A stretch of 64,000 bases of DNA from Piscinibacterium candidicorallinum (lineage in GTDB: Bacteria; Pseudomonadota; Gammaproteobacteria; Burkholderiales; Burkholderiaceae_C): contig NZ_CP180191.1 of the NCBI RefSeq assembly GCF_047549485.1, positions 1,674,001-1,738,000 of the forward strand, written 5' to 3'. This document shows positions 35,428-43,835 of this stretch, piece after piece. Each line of letters begins with the position of its first letter. Position 1 is the first letter of the stretch. A program made the translations under genes and the position numbers. The notes beneath the pieces were generated by a model. It saw nothing but the letters and a program-made list of their open reading frames with translations. It was not told where the DNA came from and made no database searches.

Positions 35428-36531
35428 ATGACGATCCGCAGACCGCCCGCCGCCATTGCCGTGGCACTGGCACTGGCCGCCATCGGCCAGCAGGCTCACG
35501 GCCAGAGCATGAGCAACCCGCCCCCGCCCGACTGGTACATCCTGCCCAACATCAGCGTGCTCGATCCCGACAGCAAATGGGCGGCCGACAAGACCGGCTA
35601 CGGCGGCGGTCTGAAGGCCGGCTTTCCGCTGTCGCCCAATCTGGATCTGCAGTTCGGCGCGAACTATGCCCGCAGCAAGGACGGCAACGACAAGTACAAC
35701 CAGACCCTGTTCGGTGCGGACGTGCTCTACCTGTTTGGCCAGAACCGGCTGCGCCCCTTCGTGCTGGGTGGCATCGGTGCGGAGCGCGACAAGCTCAGCC
35801 TTGCGCCCGGCGCGGCGCTGCCCGCCGGCTTCAGCCGCAGCAAGACCAGCCCCTACGTCAACGCCGGACTGGGTGTGCAGTACCGCTTCACGGACAATCT
35901 CGGCCTGCAGGCTGACATTCGCCGTGTTGAAGGCTTCATCCGCGAGAACAGCACCTTCGGTTTCCGCCGCAGCGGCAACAACTACTTCAATCTGGCGCTG
36001 ATGTATGCCTTTGGTGGCCCGCCGCCTGCGCCGGCCCCGGTCGCGCGCGTGGCCCCGCCGCCGCCACCGCCCGTGATGGCGCCGCCGCCTCCGCCGCCGC
36101 CCGTGGCACCGCCACCCCCGCCACCCCCGCCGCCGCCCGCGCCGCCGGTGGTGGAGAAGATCACGATGTCGGCCACAGAACTGTTCGGCTTTGACTCTGC
36201 TGTCCTCAAGGCCGGCCAGCCGCGGCTGGACGACTTTGCCCGCACGCTGGCGGCCAACCCCACCGTGACCAACGTGCTGATCACCGGCCACACGGACCGG
36301 CTGGGCAGCGCGGCGCACAACCGCAAGCTCTCGCAACAGCGCGCCGACGCCGTGAAGGCCTATCTGGTCAAGCAGGGCGTGGCCGCCAACCGCCTGCGCG
36401 CCGAAGGCCGCGGATCCGCCGATCCGGTGACCCGAGGCTGCAACCAGAAGAACCGGCAGCAGCTCATCACCTGCCTCGCACCCGATCGCCGCGTGGAGAT
36501 CGAGCAGGTGACCGTCGAGCGGCGTCGCTGA
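35428..36531 (+). CDS. OmpA-family outer-membrane protein with polyproline linker
   Basis: The 367-residue protein has a signal peptide ending HGQ, then an eight-stranded beta-barrel (about residues 30-195: GYGGGLKAGFPL, NLDLQFGANYA, RPFVLGGIGAERD, YVNAGLGVQYRF). A linker of about 45 residues is mostly proline. The C-terminal OmpA domain binds peptidoglycan (ATELFGFDSAVLKAGQPRLDDFA, VLITGHTDRLGSAAHNRKLSQQRADAVKAYLV, RRVEIEQ). A Cys pair near the end (GCNQ...TCLAP) matches that of classical OmpA. It anchors the outer membrane to the wall. ATG 35428 gives the signal peptide. The stop codon lies at the start of a 120-base tandem repeat. Confidence 0.92.
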   Translation: MTIRRPPAAIAVALALAAIGQQAHGQSMSNPPPPDWYILPNISVLDPDSKWAADKTGYGGGLKAGFPLSPNLDLQFGANYARSKDGNDKYNQTLFGADVLYLFGQNRLRPFVLGGIGAERDKLSLAPGAALPAGFSRSKTSPYVNAGLGVQYRFTDNLGLQADIRRVEGFIRENSTFGFRRSGNNYFNLALMYAFGGPPPAPAPVARVAPPPPPPVMAPPPPPPPVAPPPPPPPPPPAPPVVEKITMSATELFGFDSAVLKAGQPRLDDFARTLAANPTVTNVLITGHTDRLGSAAHNRKLSQQRADAVKAYLVKQGVAANRLRAEGRGSADPVTRGCNQKNRQQLITCLAPDRRVEIEQVTVERRR

Positions 36532-36722
36532 GCGCGGGATTTCACGGGTCACTGACCCGTGCCGCGCGAAGAGGCCGGGCCTGCCAGCCCGGCCCCCGTT
36601 ACGACCTGTGCGATGTTCTGACCTGATTTTGGGCGCCAGTAGTGCGGCTGAGCGAGGGATTTCACGGGTCACTGACCCGTGCCGCGCGAAGAGGCCGAGC
36701 CTGCCAGCCCGGCCCCCGTTAC
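36527..36722 (+). repeat. Tandem direct repeat with 120-base period
   Basis: The 76-base core 36527-36602 recurs at 36647-36722 with two mismatches by my alignment. Each unit holds CACGGGTCA-c-TGACCCGTG (first copy 36543-36561) and GGCCGGGC-ctgcca-GCCCGGCC (36573-36594; one arm base changed in the second copy). The spacer between cores is not conserved except for a GTTCTGAC segment. Confidence 0.93.
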
Positions 36723-36795
36723 CGTCGTGGCATTGTTCTGACTCGTGGTGTCCGGGCGAGCGATCACGCCCGCCCGGCACGATAGAAGCGCATGC

Positions 36796-36836
36796 AAAAA
36801 GCCCCGCAAAGGACCATCGCCTTTAGCGGGGCTTTT
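36796..36836. terminator. Bidirectional intrinsic terminator
   Basis: AAAAGCCCCGCAAAGG and CCTTTAGCGGGGCTTTT pair over about 15 bases with one unpaired A and a seven-base loop. A-run on the left and T-run on the right let it serve both the OmpA-family gene and smpB. Confidence 0.9.
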
Positions 36837-36849
36837 CCAAGTGTCTGCC

Positions 36850-36916
36850 GGCGTGAGATGCACAGCAAAAATCGAAGCGAAAAACAGCCCGAGATCCGCA
36901 CACCACAAGCGGAAAG
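36850..36916 (-). repeat. Intergenic repeat copy H
   Basis: On the minus strand: CTTTCCGCTTGTGGTGTGCG followed by GATCTCGGGCTGTTTTTCGC. CCGC (36896-36899) pairs with GCGG (36909-36912). A hairpin TTCAA-cgtttga-TTGAA lies 16 bases upstream on the minus strand, the same distance as in copy J. Confidence 0.75.
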
Positions 36917-37016
36917 TGGCTAATTCACTTCTTCAATCAAACGTTGAAAACTGGTATCAAGAAGCACCAAAAATCAACATCCAATTGAAAATGGTGGGAT
37001 TGAAGTCGGCAGCGCT

Positions 37017-37493
37017 TCAACGCGAGTTCTGCTTGAGCAGGCGCTGCTTCTCGCGGTTCCAGTCCTTTTCCTTGGCTGCATCGCGCTTGTCGTGCAGCTG
37101 CTTGCCCTTGGCCAGGCCGATTTCCAGCTTGATGCGCCCGGCCTTGAAGTGCATGTCCAGCGGCACCAGTGTGTAGCCGGCGCGCTCCACCTTGCCGATG
37201 AGCTTGCGGATCTCCTCAGCGCGCAGCAACAGCTTGCGTGTGCGCGTGGGCTCCGGCTTCACGTGGGTGGAGGTGGTCTTCAGCGGGCTGATGTTCGAAT
37301 TCAGCAGGTAGAGCTCCGCGTCGCGCACGATCACGTAGCCCTCCTTGATGTTGACCTGCCCGGCGCGGATGGCCTTGACCTCCCAGCCTTCCAGGACGAT
37401 GCCGGCCTCGTACTTCTCTTCGATGAAGTACTCGTGCCCGGCCTTGCGGTTGTTGATGATGCTCACGGTGCGGTCTCTACAATCCTGCGCCAT
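37017..37493 (-). CDS. smpB: SsrA-binding protein SmpB
   Basis: SmpB delivers tmRNA to stalled ribosomes for trans-translation. The 158-residue protein contains NRKAGHEYFIEEKYEAGIVLEGWEVKAIRAGQVNIKEGYVIV, the OB-fold core, and a basic C-terminal tail (AAKEKDWNREKQRLLKQ) that enters the decoding centre. It is divergent from ratA, a widespread arrangement. The tmRNA gene is not in the window. Confidence 0.97.
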   Translation of the reverse strand: MAQDCRDRTVSIINNRKAGHEYFIEEKYEAGIVLEGWEVKAIRAGQVNIKEGYVIVRDAELYLLNSNISPLKTTSTHVKPEPTRTRKLLLRAEEIRKLIGKVERAGYTLVPLDMHFKAGRIKLEIGLAKGKQLHDKRDAAKEKDWNREKQRLLKQNSR

Positions 37494-37519
37494 TCTATTT
37501 ACTGCATCAGTTGGGTCTC

Positions 37520-37960
37520 GTGCCTCAGGTTTCCAAGTCTGTTCTTCTGCCGTATTCGCCCGCCCAGATGTATGCCCTGGTCGAAGGCATCGAGTCCTAT
37601 CCCGAATTCCTGCCCTGGTGCGCCGCGAGCCGTGTGCATCGCCGCACCGAGACCGAGACCGAGGCGACCATCGAACTCGCCTTCAAGGGTGTGCGTCAGG
37701 CCTTCACCACCATCAATGCCAATCAGGCGCCCGGCGAGATCCGCCTCGCGCTGAAGGACGGCCCCTTCAGCCGTCTGCAGGGGCAGTGGCGCTTCATCGC
37801 CTTGGGCGATGCCGGCTGCAAGGTCAGCTTCGAACTGCAGTACGACTTTTCCTCGCGCGCCGTGGCAGCGCTGATCGGCTCGGCCTTCGAGAAGATCACC
37901 GCAACGCTGCTGGACGCATTCGTGAGCCGCGCCGACGCGGTGTACGGCAGCGCGGCATGA
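37520..37960 (+). CDS. ratA: RatA/COQ10-type START-domain protein
   Basis: The 146-residue protein begins PQVSKSVLLPYSPAQMYALVEGIESYPEFLPWC, matching the RatA/COQ10 family, and continues with the helix-grip fold (YDFSSRAVAALIGSAFEKITATLLDAFVSRA). In E. coli RatA was reported to hinder 70S subunit joining; homologues bind ubiquinone. GTG 37520 gives the family N-terminus; TTG 37511 is three codons upstream. It is divergent from smpB by only 26 bases and upstream of ratB. Confidence 0.93.
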   Translation: MPQVSKSVLLPYSPAQMYALVEGIESYPEFLPWCAASRVHRRTETETEATIELAFKGVRQAFTTINANQAPGEIRLALKDGPFSRLQGQWRFIALGDAGCKVSFELQYDFSSRAVAALIGSAFEKITATLLDAFVSRADAVYGSAA

Positions 37961-37970
37961 AGGCGCTCGC

Positions 37971-38276
37971 ATGATCCGCGTCGAGATCGCTGTGCTGGAC
38001 GCAGGCGTCGTCAGCTGCCGCAGCATCGATTTGCCCGCGGGCAGCACCGTGCAGCAGGCGCTGGCAGCGGCAGGTGTCGATGCGCAGGGCAGGGGGCTTG
38101 CGGTATTCGGCCACGCGGTCGCGGCGGGACGGACGCTGCGCAGCGGCGAGCGCCTCGAGGTGCTGGGCCCGCTCACCGCAGACCCCAAGCTCGCACGCAT
38201 GCAACGGGTGCAGCGCAGCCGCGAGGCACAGCAGGCCAAGCGCGATGCGGCGCGGCGCGTGACGCAGCGAAGCTGA
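37971..38276 (+). CDS. ratB: RatB/RnfH ubiquitin-like protein
   Basis: The 101-residue protein has a beta-grasp fold: MIRVEIAVLDAGVVSCRSIDLPAGSTVQQALAAAG, GLAVFGHAVAAGRTLRSGERLEVLGPLTADPKLARMQR. The last segment, L-x-x-DPK-x-x-R, is the signature of the RnfH family. It follows ratA by ten bases. The charged tail is longer than needed for the fold. Confidence 0.92.
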   Translation: MIRVEIAVLDAGVVSCRSIDLPAGSTVQQALAAAGVDAQGRGLAVFGHAVAAGRTLRSGERLEVLGPLTADPKLARMQRVQRSREAQQAKRDAARRVTQRS

Positions 38277-38307
38277 AGCGGGCAGACCCAACAGCACCAA
38301 CAAAAAA

Positions 38308-38333
38308 GAAGGGCAGCCGCGTGGCTGCCCTTC
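38308..38333 (-). terminator. Intrinsic terminator of the DUF4124 gene
   Basis: GAAGGGCAGCC (38308-38318), loop GCGT, GGCTGCCCTTC (38323-38333). On the minus strand the stem is followed by TTTTTTG, so it mainly terminates the minus-strand gene; ratB converges on it. Confidence 0.85.
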
Positions 38334-38350
38334 GTGCGATCAGCGCCGGA

Positions 38351-39064
38351 TCAGTTGCAGGTCTTGGCCACGGCGTCACGCAGTTGTGCCGCGCGGGCGG
38401 CGCGTTGGGCATCGTCCAGGAACACGCGCTCGCCCTTGGCGTCCGTCGTGGCGACGCGCTGGCCGCTCTCGAGATTGCGCAATGCTTCACGGTTCTGGTT
38501 GCAGGCTTGCGCCTTGCGATCGGCGTCAGCCTTGGTCTTGGCGGCTTTTTCCTCGGCTTCGCGAGCGTCCTTCTGGCGCTTCTGGAAGGCTTCCTCGGGA
38601 GTCAGCGGCTTTTCTGCAGGCTTGGCGTCCTTGGCAGCGGTCGGCGCCGCGGCCTTGCCATCCTTGGCAGCGGCTGCCTTGGCGTCGGGCGCAGGCGGTG
38701 TGGCGCTTGTGCCGTCGGTATAGACCACGCCGCGGCTGGTGCTGCCGCGCTGGGCTGATGCGGGTGCTGCGGCAGGCGCAGGCGATGCTGAGGCTGCGTT
38801 TGCAGACGGTGTGCTGTTCCGCGGGCCGCTCATGTCCGGGCGGGGCATGTCAGCGCGCGGCGCCTGCGGCTTGTTGGTGGTGAACCCGGGGCCCTTGATG
38901 ATGTCGGAGTCCTTCGTGCCCGGCGGCGGCGGCTGGTCAGAAAACACCATCCGGCCTTGGGCGTCGCGGTATTGCCACTGGGCATGGGCCGCGGCGGTGC
39001 CGAGCGCGAGGCTCAGGGCAAGCGTGGCGCGCGCGATGTGGGCAAGCGAAATGGGCAACGGCAT
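38351..39064 (-). CDS. DUF4124-domain secreted protein
   Basis: The 237-residue protein has a signal peptide ending AAAHAQ, then WQYRDAQGRMVFSDQPPPPG, which is the DUF4124 motif. A long Ala/Pro/Ser-rich low-complexity linker follows, then a charged helical region (EEAFQKRQKDAREAEEKAAKTKADADRKAQACNQNREALRNLESGQRV). Two Cys (ACNQ and KTCN) may pair. The start is the ATG at 39062-39064; the frame is open farther. It is divergent from guaB with 91 bases between them. Role unknown, periplasmic. Confidence 0.85.
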   Translation of the reverse strand: MPLPISLAHIARATLALSLALGTAAAHAQWQYRDAQGRMVFSDQPPPPGTKDSDIIKGPGFTTNKPQAPRADMPRPDMSGPRNSTPSANAASASPAPAAAPASAQRGSTSRGVVYTDGTSATPPAPDAKAAAAKDGKAAAPTAAKDAKPAEKPLTPEEAFQKRQKDAREAEEKAAKTKADADRKAQACNQNREALRNLESGQRVATTDAKGERVFLDDAQRAARAAQLRDAVAKTCN

Positions 39065-39100
39065 GGTTCTGGCTCCGGAGAATCCCTTGAGTGTATGCCT

Positions 39101-39129
39101 CTGATGCAAGTTATGCACGCGCGTATAAT
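39101..39129 (+). promoter_or_regulatory. Probable guaB promoter
   Basis: A consensus -10 TATAAT lies at 39124-39129, with a weak -35 CTGATG at 39101-39106 and a 17-base spacer. The start codon is 26 bases after the -10, preceded by GGAGG. Confidence 0.7.
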
Positions 39130-39155
39130 CGATTTTTGCGTCTGGAGGTAAACCC

Positions 39156-40625
39156 ATGCGGCTCACCAAGAAGGCACTGACCTTCGATGATGTGCTTCTA
39201 ACGCCGGCGTTCTCGGCCGTTCTTCCCAAAGACACCTCGCTCGCCACGCGCATCTCGCGCAACATCTCCCTGAACATCCCGCTCGTGTCTGCAGCCATGG
39301 ACACGGTGACCGAAGCGCGTCTCGCCATCGCGCTGGCTCAGGAAGGTGGCATCGGCATCATCCACAAGAACCTCACGGCCGAACAGCAGGCCCGTGAAGT
39401 GGCCAAGGTGAAGCGCTTCGAAGCCGGCGTGCTTCGTGATCCGATCACCGTCACTCCCGACATGCGCATCCGCGACGTGCTGGATCTGATCCGCACGCAC
39501 GGCTTCTCCGGCTTTCCGGTACTGCAGGGCAAGCAGGTGGTGGGCATCATCACCAACCGCGACCTGCGCTTCGAAGAGAACCTCGAGGCGAAGGTGGCCG
39601 AGAAGATGACGCCCAAGGAGCGTCTGGTCACCGTCAAGGAAGGTGCGACGCTCGAGGAAGCCAAGCGCCTGCTCAACAAGCACCGTCTGGAGCGTGTGCT
39701 GGTTGTGAACGAGGCCTTCGAACTGCGCGGCCTGATCACCGTCAAGGACATCCAGAAGGCCACCGAACACCCGCTGGCCGCCAAGGATGAGCACGGCAAG
39801 CTGCGCGCCGGCGCGGCGGTGGGCGTTGGCCCCGGCACCGAGGAACGTGTTGAGGCTCTGGCCCGCGCCGGAGTGGATGTGATCGTGGTCGACACCGCCC
39901 ATGGCCACAGCCAGGGCGTGCTGGATCGCGTGCGCTGGGTGAAGAAGAACTTCCCGGGCGTGGATGTGGTCGGCGGCAACATCGCCACCGCGGCGGCTGC
40001 GCGTGCGCTGGTCGAGGCCGGTGCAGATGCGGTCAAGGTCGGCATCGGTCCTGGTTCGATCTGCACCACGCGCATCGTCGCCGGTGTGGGCGTGCCGCAG
40101 ATCACCGCGATTTCAGACGTTGCTGAGGCATTGGCAGGCACCGGTGTGCCGCTGATCGCCGATGGCGGCATCCGTTACTCCGGCGACATCGCCAAGGCGC
40201 TGGCTGCCGGCGCGCACTGCGTGATGATGGGTGGCATGTTTGCCGGTACCGAAGAGGCACCCGGCGAAACCATCCTGTACCAGGGCCGCACCTACAAGAG
40301 CTACCGCGGCATGGGCAGCCTCGGCGCCATGCAGCAGGGTTCGGCGGACCGCTACTTCCAGGACAACGCAGGCAACAACCCCAACACGGCCAAGCTGGTG
40401 CCCGAAGGCATCGAAGGCCAGGTGCCTTACAAGGGCTCGGTGGTCGCGATCATCTTCCAGATGGCCGGCGGCATCCGTGCGTCCATGCATTACTGCGGCT
40501 GCGCCACGATCGAAGACATGCGAACGAAGGCGGAGTTTGTGGAGATCACCTCGGCCGGCATGCGCGAAAGCCATGTCCACGATGTGCAGATCACCAAGGA
40601 AGCGCCCAACTATCGGGTCGAGTAA
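39156..40625 (+). CDS. guaB: IMP dehydrogenase
   Basis: GuaB oxidises IMP to XMP with NAD, the committed step to GMP. The 489-residue protein has the TIM-barrel start KKALTFDDVLLTPAFS, two CBS domains around residues 95-205 (DPITVTPDMRIRDVLDLI, MTPKERLVTVKEGATLEEAK), VVDTAHGHSQ, the catalytic Cys loop GIGPGSICTTRIVAGVGVPQ, and the flap MGSLGAMQQGSADRYFQ. It follows a consensus -10 and a GGAGG site and leads a purine operon. Confidence 0.98.
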   Translation: MRLTKKALTFDDVLLTPAFSAVLPKDTSLATRISRNISLNIPLVSAAMDTVTEARLAIALAQEGGIGIIHKNLTAEQQAREVAKVKRFEAGVLRDPITVTPDMRIRDVLDLIRTHGFSGFPVLQGKQVVGIITNRDLRFEENLEAKVAEKMTPKERLVTVKEGATLEEAKRLLNKHRLERVLVVNEAFELRGLITVKDIQKATEHPLAAKDEHGKLRAGAAVGVGPGTEERVEALARAGVDVIVVDTAHGHSQGVLDRVRWVKKNFPGVDVVGGNIATAAAARALVEAGADAVKVGIGPGSICTTRIVAGVGVPQITAISDVAEALAGTGVPLIADGGIRYSGDIAKALAAGAHCVMMGGMFAGTEEAPGETILYQGRTYKSYRGMGSLGAMQQGSADRYFQDNAGNNPNTAKLVPEGIEGQVPYKGSVVAIIFQMAGGIRASMHYCGCATIEDMRTKAEFVEITSAGMRESHVHDVQITKEAPNYRVE

Positions 40626-40680
40626 GTACGAGCGATTCGGCGACCTGCGGGTCGCCGAGTTGTTTTGAGCGGAGCCTCTT

Positions 40681-41454
40681 GTGAAGACCAAGCTCGAAAT
40701 CGCCAAGAACTGGTTGCCGCGCTACACCGGCATGCCGCTGGAGCGCTTCGGCCGTCAGATCCTGATCACGAACTTCGCCGACTACGTGCGCCGCTTTGCC
40801 GAGCGCTTTGACTGCGAGATCTACGGCGAGGGCCGGCCCATGCAGGCCGCAACCAACAGCCAGGGTCTGACCATCGTGAACTATGGGATTGGCAGCGCCA
40901 ACGCCGCCACGATCATGGATCTGCTGATCGCAGCCAAGCCGCACGGCGTGCTTTTTTTGGGCAAGTGCGGCGGGTTGAAGCATTCCACGGATATCGGCCA
41001 CTTCGTGCTGCCCATGGCTGCGATTCGCGGCGAGGGCACGAGCAACGACTACTTCCCGCCGGAAGTCCCGGCCATGCCGAGCTTCAAGCTGCACAAGTTC
41101 GTCAGCGACAAGATCGTCGCGCGCGACCTGGAGTACCGCACCGGCGTGGTCTACACCACCAACCGCCGACTCTGGGAGCATGACAAGGCGTTTCTCAAAC
41201 GCCTGAAGGCCCTGCGCGCGCTGGCCATCGACATGGAGACCGCCACCGTTTTCATGGTCGGGCACTACAACCAGATCGCGCGCGGCGCGCTGCTGCTCGT
41301 GAGCGACGTCCCGACCACGCCCGAGGGTGTCAAGACCGAAGCCTCCGACAAGAAAGTCTCCCAGAAGTGGGTCAACACCCATCTGGACATCGGTATCGAG
41401 GCCATGACCGAAATCGGCAAGCGCGGCGAAAAGATCAAGCACTTCACCTACTGA
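40681..41454 (+). CDS. amn: AMP nucleosidase (short form)
   Basis: AMP nucleosidase cleaves AMP to adenine and ribose 5-phosphate. The 257-residue protein begins with GTG and contains WLPRYTGMPLERFGRQILITNFADYV, the phosphorylase-like core VNYGIGSANAATIMDLLIAAKPHGVLFLGKCGGL, and RALAIDMETATVFMVG with the ME catalytic/ribose-binding motif. The N-terminal regulatory domain of the long enterobacterial enzyme is absent, so this is the short type. Placement between guaB and guaA links AMP breakdown to guanylate synthesis. Confidence 0.85.
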   Translation: MKTKLEIAKNWLPRYTGMPLERFGRQILITNFADYVRRFAERFDCEIYGEGRPMQAATNSQGLTIVNYGIGSANAATIMDLLIAAKPHGVLFLGKCGGLKHSTDIGHFVLPMAAIRGEGTSNDYFPPEVPAMPSFKLHKFVSDKIVARDLEYRTGVVYTTNRRLWEHDKAFLKRLKALRALAIDMETATVFMVGHYNQIARGALLLVSDVPTTPEGVKTEASDKKVSQKWVNTHLDIGIEAMTEIGKRGEKIKHFTY

Positions 41455-41460
41455 GTTCTC

Positions 41461-43047
41461 ATGCAACACGAAAAGATCCTGATCCTCGATTTCGGCAGCC
41501 AGGTCACGCAGCTGATTGCCCGTCGCGTGCGCGAGGCGCATGTGTACTGCGAGATCCACCCCTGCGACGTGTCCGACGACTTCGTACGCAGCTTCGGCGC
41601 CAAGGGCATCATCCTGTCGGGCAGCCACGCGAGCGTCTATGAAGAGAGCACGGATCGCGCGCCTGGCGCAGTGTTCGAGCTGGGTGTGCCCGTGCTCGGC
41701 ATCTGCTACGGCATGCAGACCATGGCGCAGCAGCTAGGAGGCAAGGTCGAGGGTGGCCACAAGCGCGAGTTCGGCTACGCCGAGGTCAGGGCGCACGGCC
41801 ATACGCGTCTGCTGGACGGCATCGAGGACCTTCGGACCCCCGAAGGTCACGGCATGCTCAAGGTCTGGATGAGCCACGGCGACAAGGTCACTGAGTTGCC
41901 TGCGGGCTTCAAGCTCATGGCTTCCACGCCGAGCTGCCCGATTGCCGGCATGGCCGATGAGACGCGCCGCTTCTACGCCGTGCAGTTCCACCCCGAGGTC
42001 ACTCATACGCTTCAGGGCGACAAGCTGCTGCGCCGCTTCGTGCTCGACATCTGCGGTACGCAGCCGGACTGGGTCATGAAGGACCATATCGCGGAGGCCG
42101 TGGAAGCGATCCGCGCCCAGGTGGGCAACGAGGAAGTGATCCTCGGATTGAGCGGCGGTGTGGACTCTAGCGTCGCAGCGGCGCTGATCCACCGTGCCAT
42201 CGGCGACCAGCTCACCTGCGTGTTCGTGGACCACGGACTGCTGCGGCTGGATGAGGGCAAGCAGGTGATGGACATGTTCGTGGGCAAGCTGCACGCCAAG
42301 GTGGTTCATGTGGACGCCAGCGAGCAGTTCCTGGGCAAGCTGGCCGGCGTGAGCGACCCCGAAGCCAAGCGCAAGATCATCGGCCGCGAGTTTGTGGAAG
42401 TCTTCCAGGCCGAGGCGAAAAAGCTCACCAATGCGAAATGGCTGGCCCAGGGCACCATCTACCCGGATGTGATCGAGTCCGGCGGTGCCAAGAGCAAGAA
42501 GGCCGTGACCATCAAGAGTCACCACAACGTCGGCGGATTGCCCGAAACGCTGGGCCTGAAGCTCCTCGAACCCTTGCGCGATCTGTTCAAGGACGAAGTC
42601 CGTGAGCTCGGGGTGGCGCTTGGCCTGCCGCCGGAGATGGTCTATCGCCACCCGTTCCCGGGGCCTGGTCTGGGTGTGCGCATTCTGGGCGAGATCAAGC
42701 GCGACTATGCGGATCTGCTGCGGCGAGCCGACGCCATCTTCATCGAGGAGCTGCGCAACACCCGTGACGAGAAGACCGGCAAGACTTGGTACGAACTCAC
42801 CAGCCAGGCGTTTACTGTATTCCTGCCGGTCAAGAGCGTGGGCGTGATGGGTGACGGCCGCACCTATGACTACGTCGTGGCGCTGCGCGCCGTGCAGACC
42901 ACAGATTTCATGACGGCCGACTGGGCCGAACTGCCCTACAGCCTGCTCAAGCGCGTGTCGGGCCGGATCATCAACGAGGTTCGCGGGATCAATCGCGTGA
43001 CCTACGACGTCTCATCCAAGCCGCCTGCAACGATCGAGTGGGAGTGA
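41461..43047 (+). CDS. guaA: GMP synthase (glutamine-hydrolysing)
   Basis: GuaA aminates XMP to GMP. The 528-residue protein has an N-terminal class I amidotransferase with the nucleophile loop GICYGMQTMAQ and the later FHPEVTHT, then an ATP-pyrophosphatase domain with the P-loop GLSGGVDSSVAAALIH near residue 232, and the C-terminal dimerisation domain ending RVTYDVSSKPPATIEWE. All catalytic motifs are present. It begins six bases after amn. Confidence 0.98.
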   Translation: MQHEKILILDFGSQVTQLIARRVREAHVYCEIHPCDVSDDFVRSFGAKGIILSGSHASVYEESTDRAPGAVFELGVPVLGICYGMQTMAQQLGGKVEGGHKREFGYAEVRAHGHTRLLDGIEDLRTPEGHGMLKVWMSHGDKVTELPAGFKLMASTPSCPIAGMADETRRFYAVQFHPEVTHTLQGDKLLRRFVLDICGTQPDWVMKDHIAEAVEAIRAQVGNEEVILGLSGGVDSSVAAALIHRAIGDQLTCVFVDHGLLRLDEGKQVMDMFVGKLHAKVVHVDASEQFLGKLAGVSDPEAKRKIIGREFVEVFQAEAKKLTNAKWLAQGTIYPDVIESGGAKSKKAVTIKSHHNVGGLPETLGLKLLEPLRDLFKDEVRELGVALGLPPEMVYRHPFPGPGLGVRILGEIKRDYADLLRRADAIFIEELRNTRDEKTGKTWYELTSQAFTVFLPVKSVGVMGDGRTYDYVVALRAVQTTDFMTADWAELPYSLLKRVSGRIINEVRGINRVTYDVSSKPPATIEWE

Positions 43048-43050
43048 CCG

Positions 43051-43296
43051 ATGCGGGCGCTGCTCAGTCTGATCGGTCTGATTGCCGCGGTGCTGCTTGT
43101 CGCGATGCTTGCACGCCAGCACATGGGTGCGTCCAAACCAACCCACGTGTCGCCGGCTGCCGGGACCGCAGGCCACCAGGGTGCGCCGAACTCGATCCCG
43201 TCTGCTGCGCAAGCCAAGGCCGTTGCGGCTGAAGTGGAGCGCCAGGCCGATCAGGCAAAGGCCCGGCTTGATGCAGCAGAGGCAGCCAGCAAGTGA
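43051..43296 (+). CDS. Small single-pass membrane protein
   Basis: The 81-residue product starts three bases after the guaA stop. One transmembrane helix (residues 3-23, LLSLIGLIAAVLLVAML) is followed by a Pro/Ala-rich linker and a charged helical tail (AKAVAAEVERQADQAKARLDAAEAA) that may form a coiled coil in the periplasm. Its stop overlaps the GTG start of tadA. No domain is recognised. Confidence 0.75.
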   Translation: MRALLSLIGLIAAVLLVAMLARQHMGASKPTHVSPAAGTAGHQGAPNSIPSAAQAKAVAAEVERQADQAKARLDAAEAASK

Positions 43297-43835
43297 ACGA
43301 CGGGATCTACCTTCGTCAGGCGCTCGAACAGGCGCACAACGCCTGGGCCGTGGGCGAGGTGCCCGTCGGCGCGGTGATCGTTCACGAGGGCCGCGTGATT
43401 GCAACGGGCTTCAATCAGCCGATCTCGAGCAACGATCCCACGGCCCATGCCGAGATTGTCGCCATGCGTGCCGCCGCGGAGGCGCTTGGCAACTATCGGC
43501 TGACCGGGTGCACGCTTTACGTGACCCTGGAGCCCTGTGCGATGTGTGCCGCGGCCATGATTCACGCCCGCATTGGACGCGTGGTGTTCGGTGCCCCGGA
43601 CCCCAAGACGGGCGCTTGTGGCGGCAACATCGACATCACCACGGCCAGCTTCAATCACCAAACCCGATTCGAGGGCGGAGTGCTGGCTGCGGAGTGCGGT
43701 CAGGTACTGAGACGATTTTTCGCGGAGCGACGCCAAAAGCCGCCTGCGCAGGCTGTGGCGAGCGTCGAGCCCACCGAGTTCATTGAAGTGCGCGTGGTCG
43801 ATGACGTCGGGCATGAGCCCGGGGGGCAGACATGA
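43293..43835 (+). CDS. tadA: tRNA-specific adenosine-34 deaminase
   Basis: TadA makes inosine at the wobble position of tRNA-Arg(ACG). The 180-residue protein has the zinc/deaminase motifs TAHAEIVAMR and LEPCAMCAAAMIHARI, and the specific ASFNHQTRFEGGVLAAEC tail. The GTG start at 43293 overlaps the upstream stop (GTGA). The C-terminal extension after RRFFAERR (about 35 residues) is longer than in E. coli. The stop overlaps ldcA by ATGA. Confidence 0.95.
   Translation: MNDGIYLRQALEQAHNAWAVGEVPVGAVIVHEGRVIATGFNQPISSNDPTAHAEIVAMRAAAEALGNYRLTGCTLYVTLEPCAMCAAAMIHARIGRVVFGAPDPKTGACGGNIDITTASFNHQTRFEGGVLAAECGQVLRRFFAERRQKPPAQAVASVEPTEFIEVRVVDDVGHEPGGQT

Larger units (their letters stand above)
36532..37016. 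other. 485-base convergent gap between the OmpA-family gene and smpB
   Basis: It contains the 120-base tandem repeat, a bidirectional terminator and repeat copy H with its upstream hairpin (TTCAA-7-TTGAA at 36932-36948). No gene was found. Confidence 0.8.
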
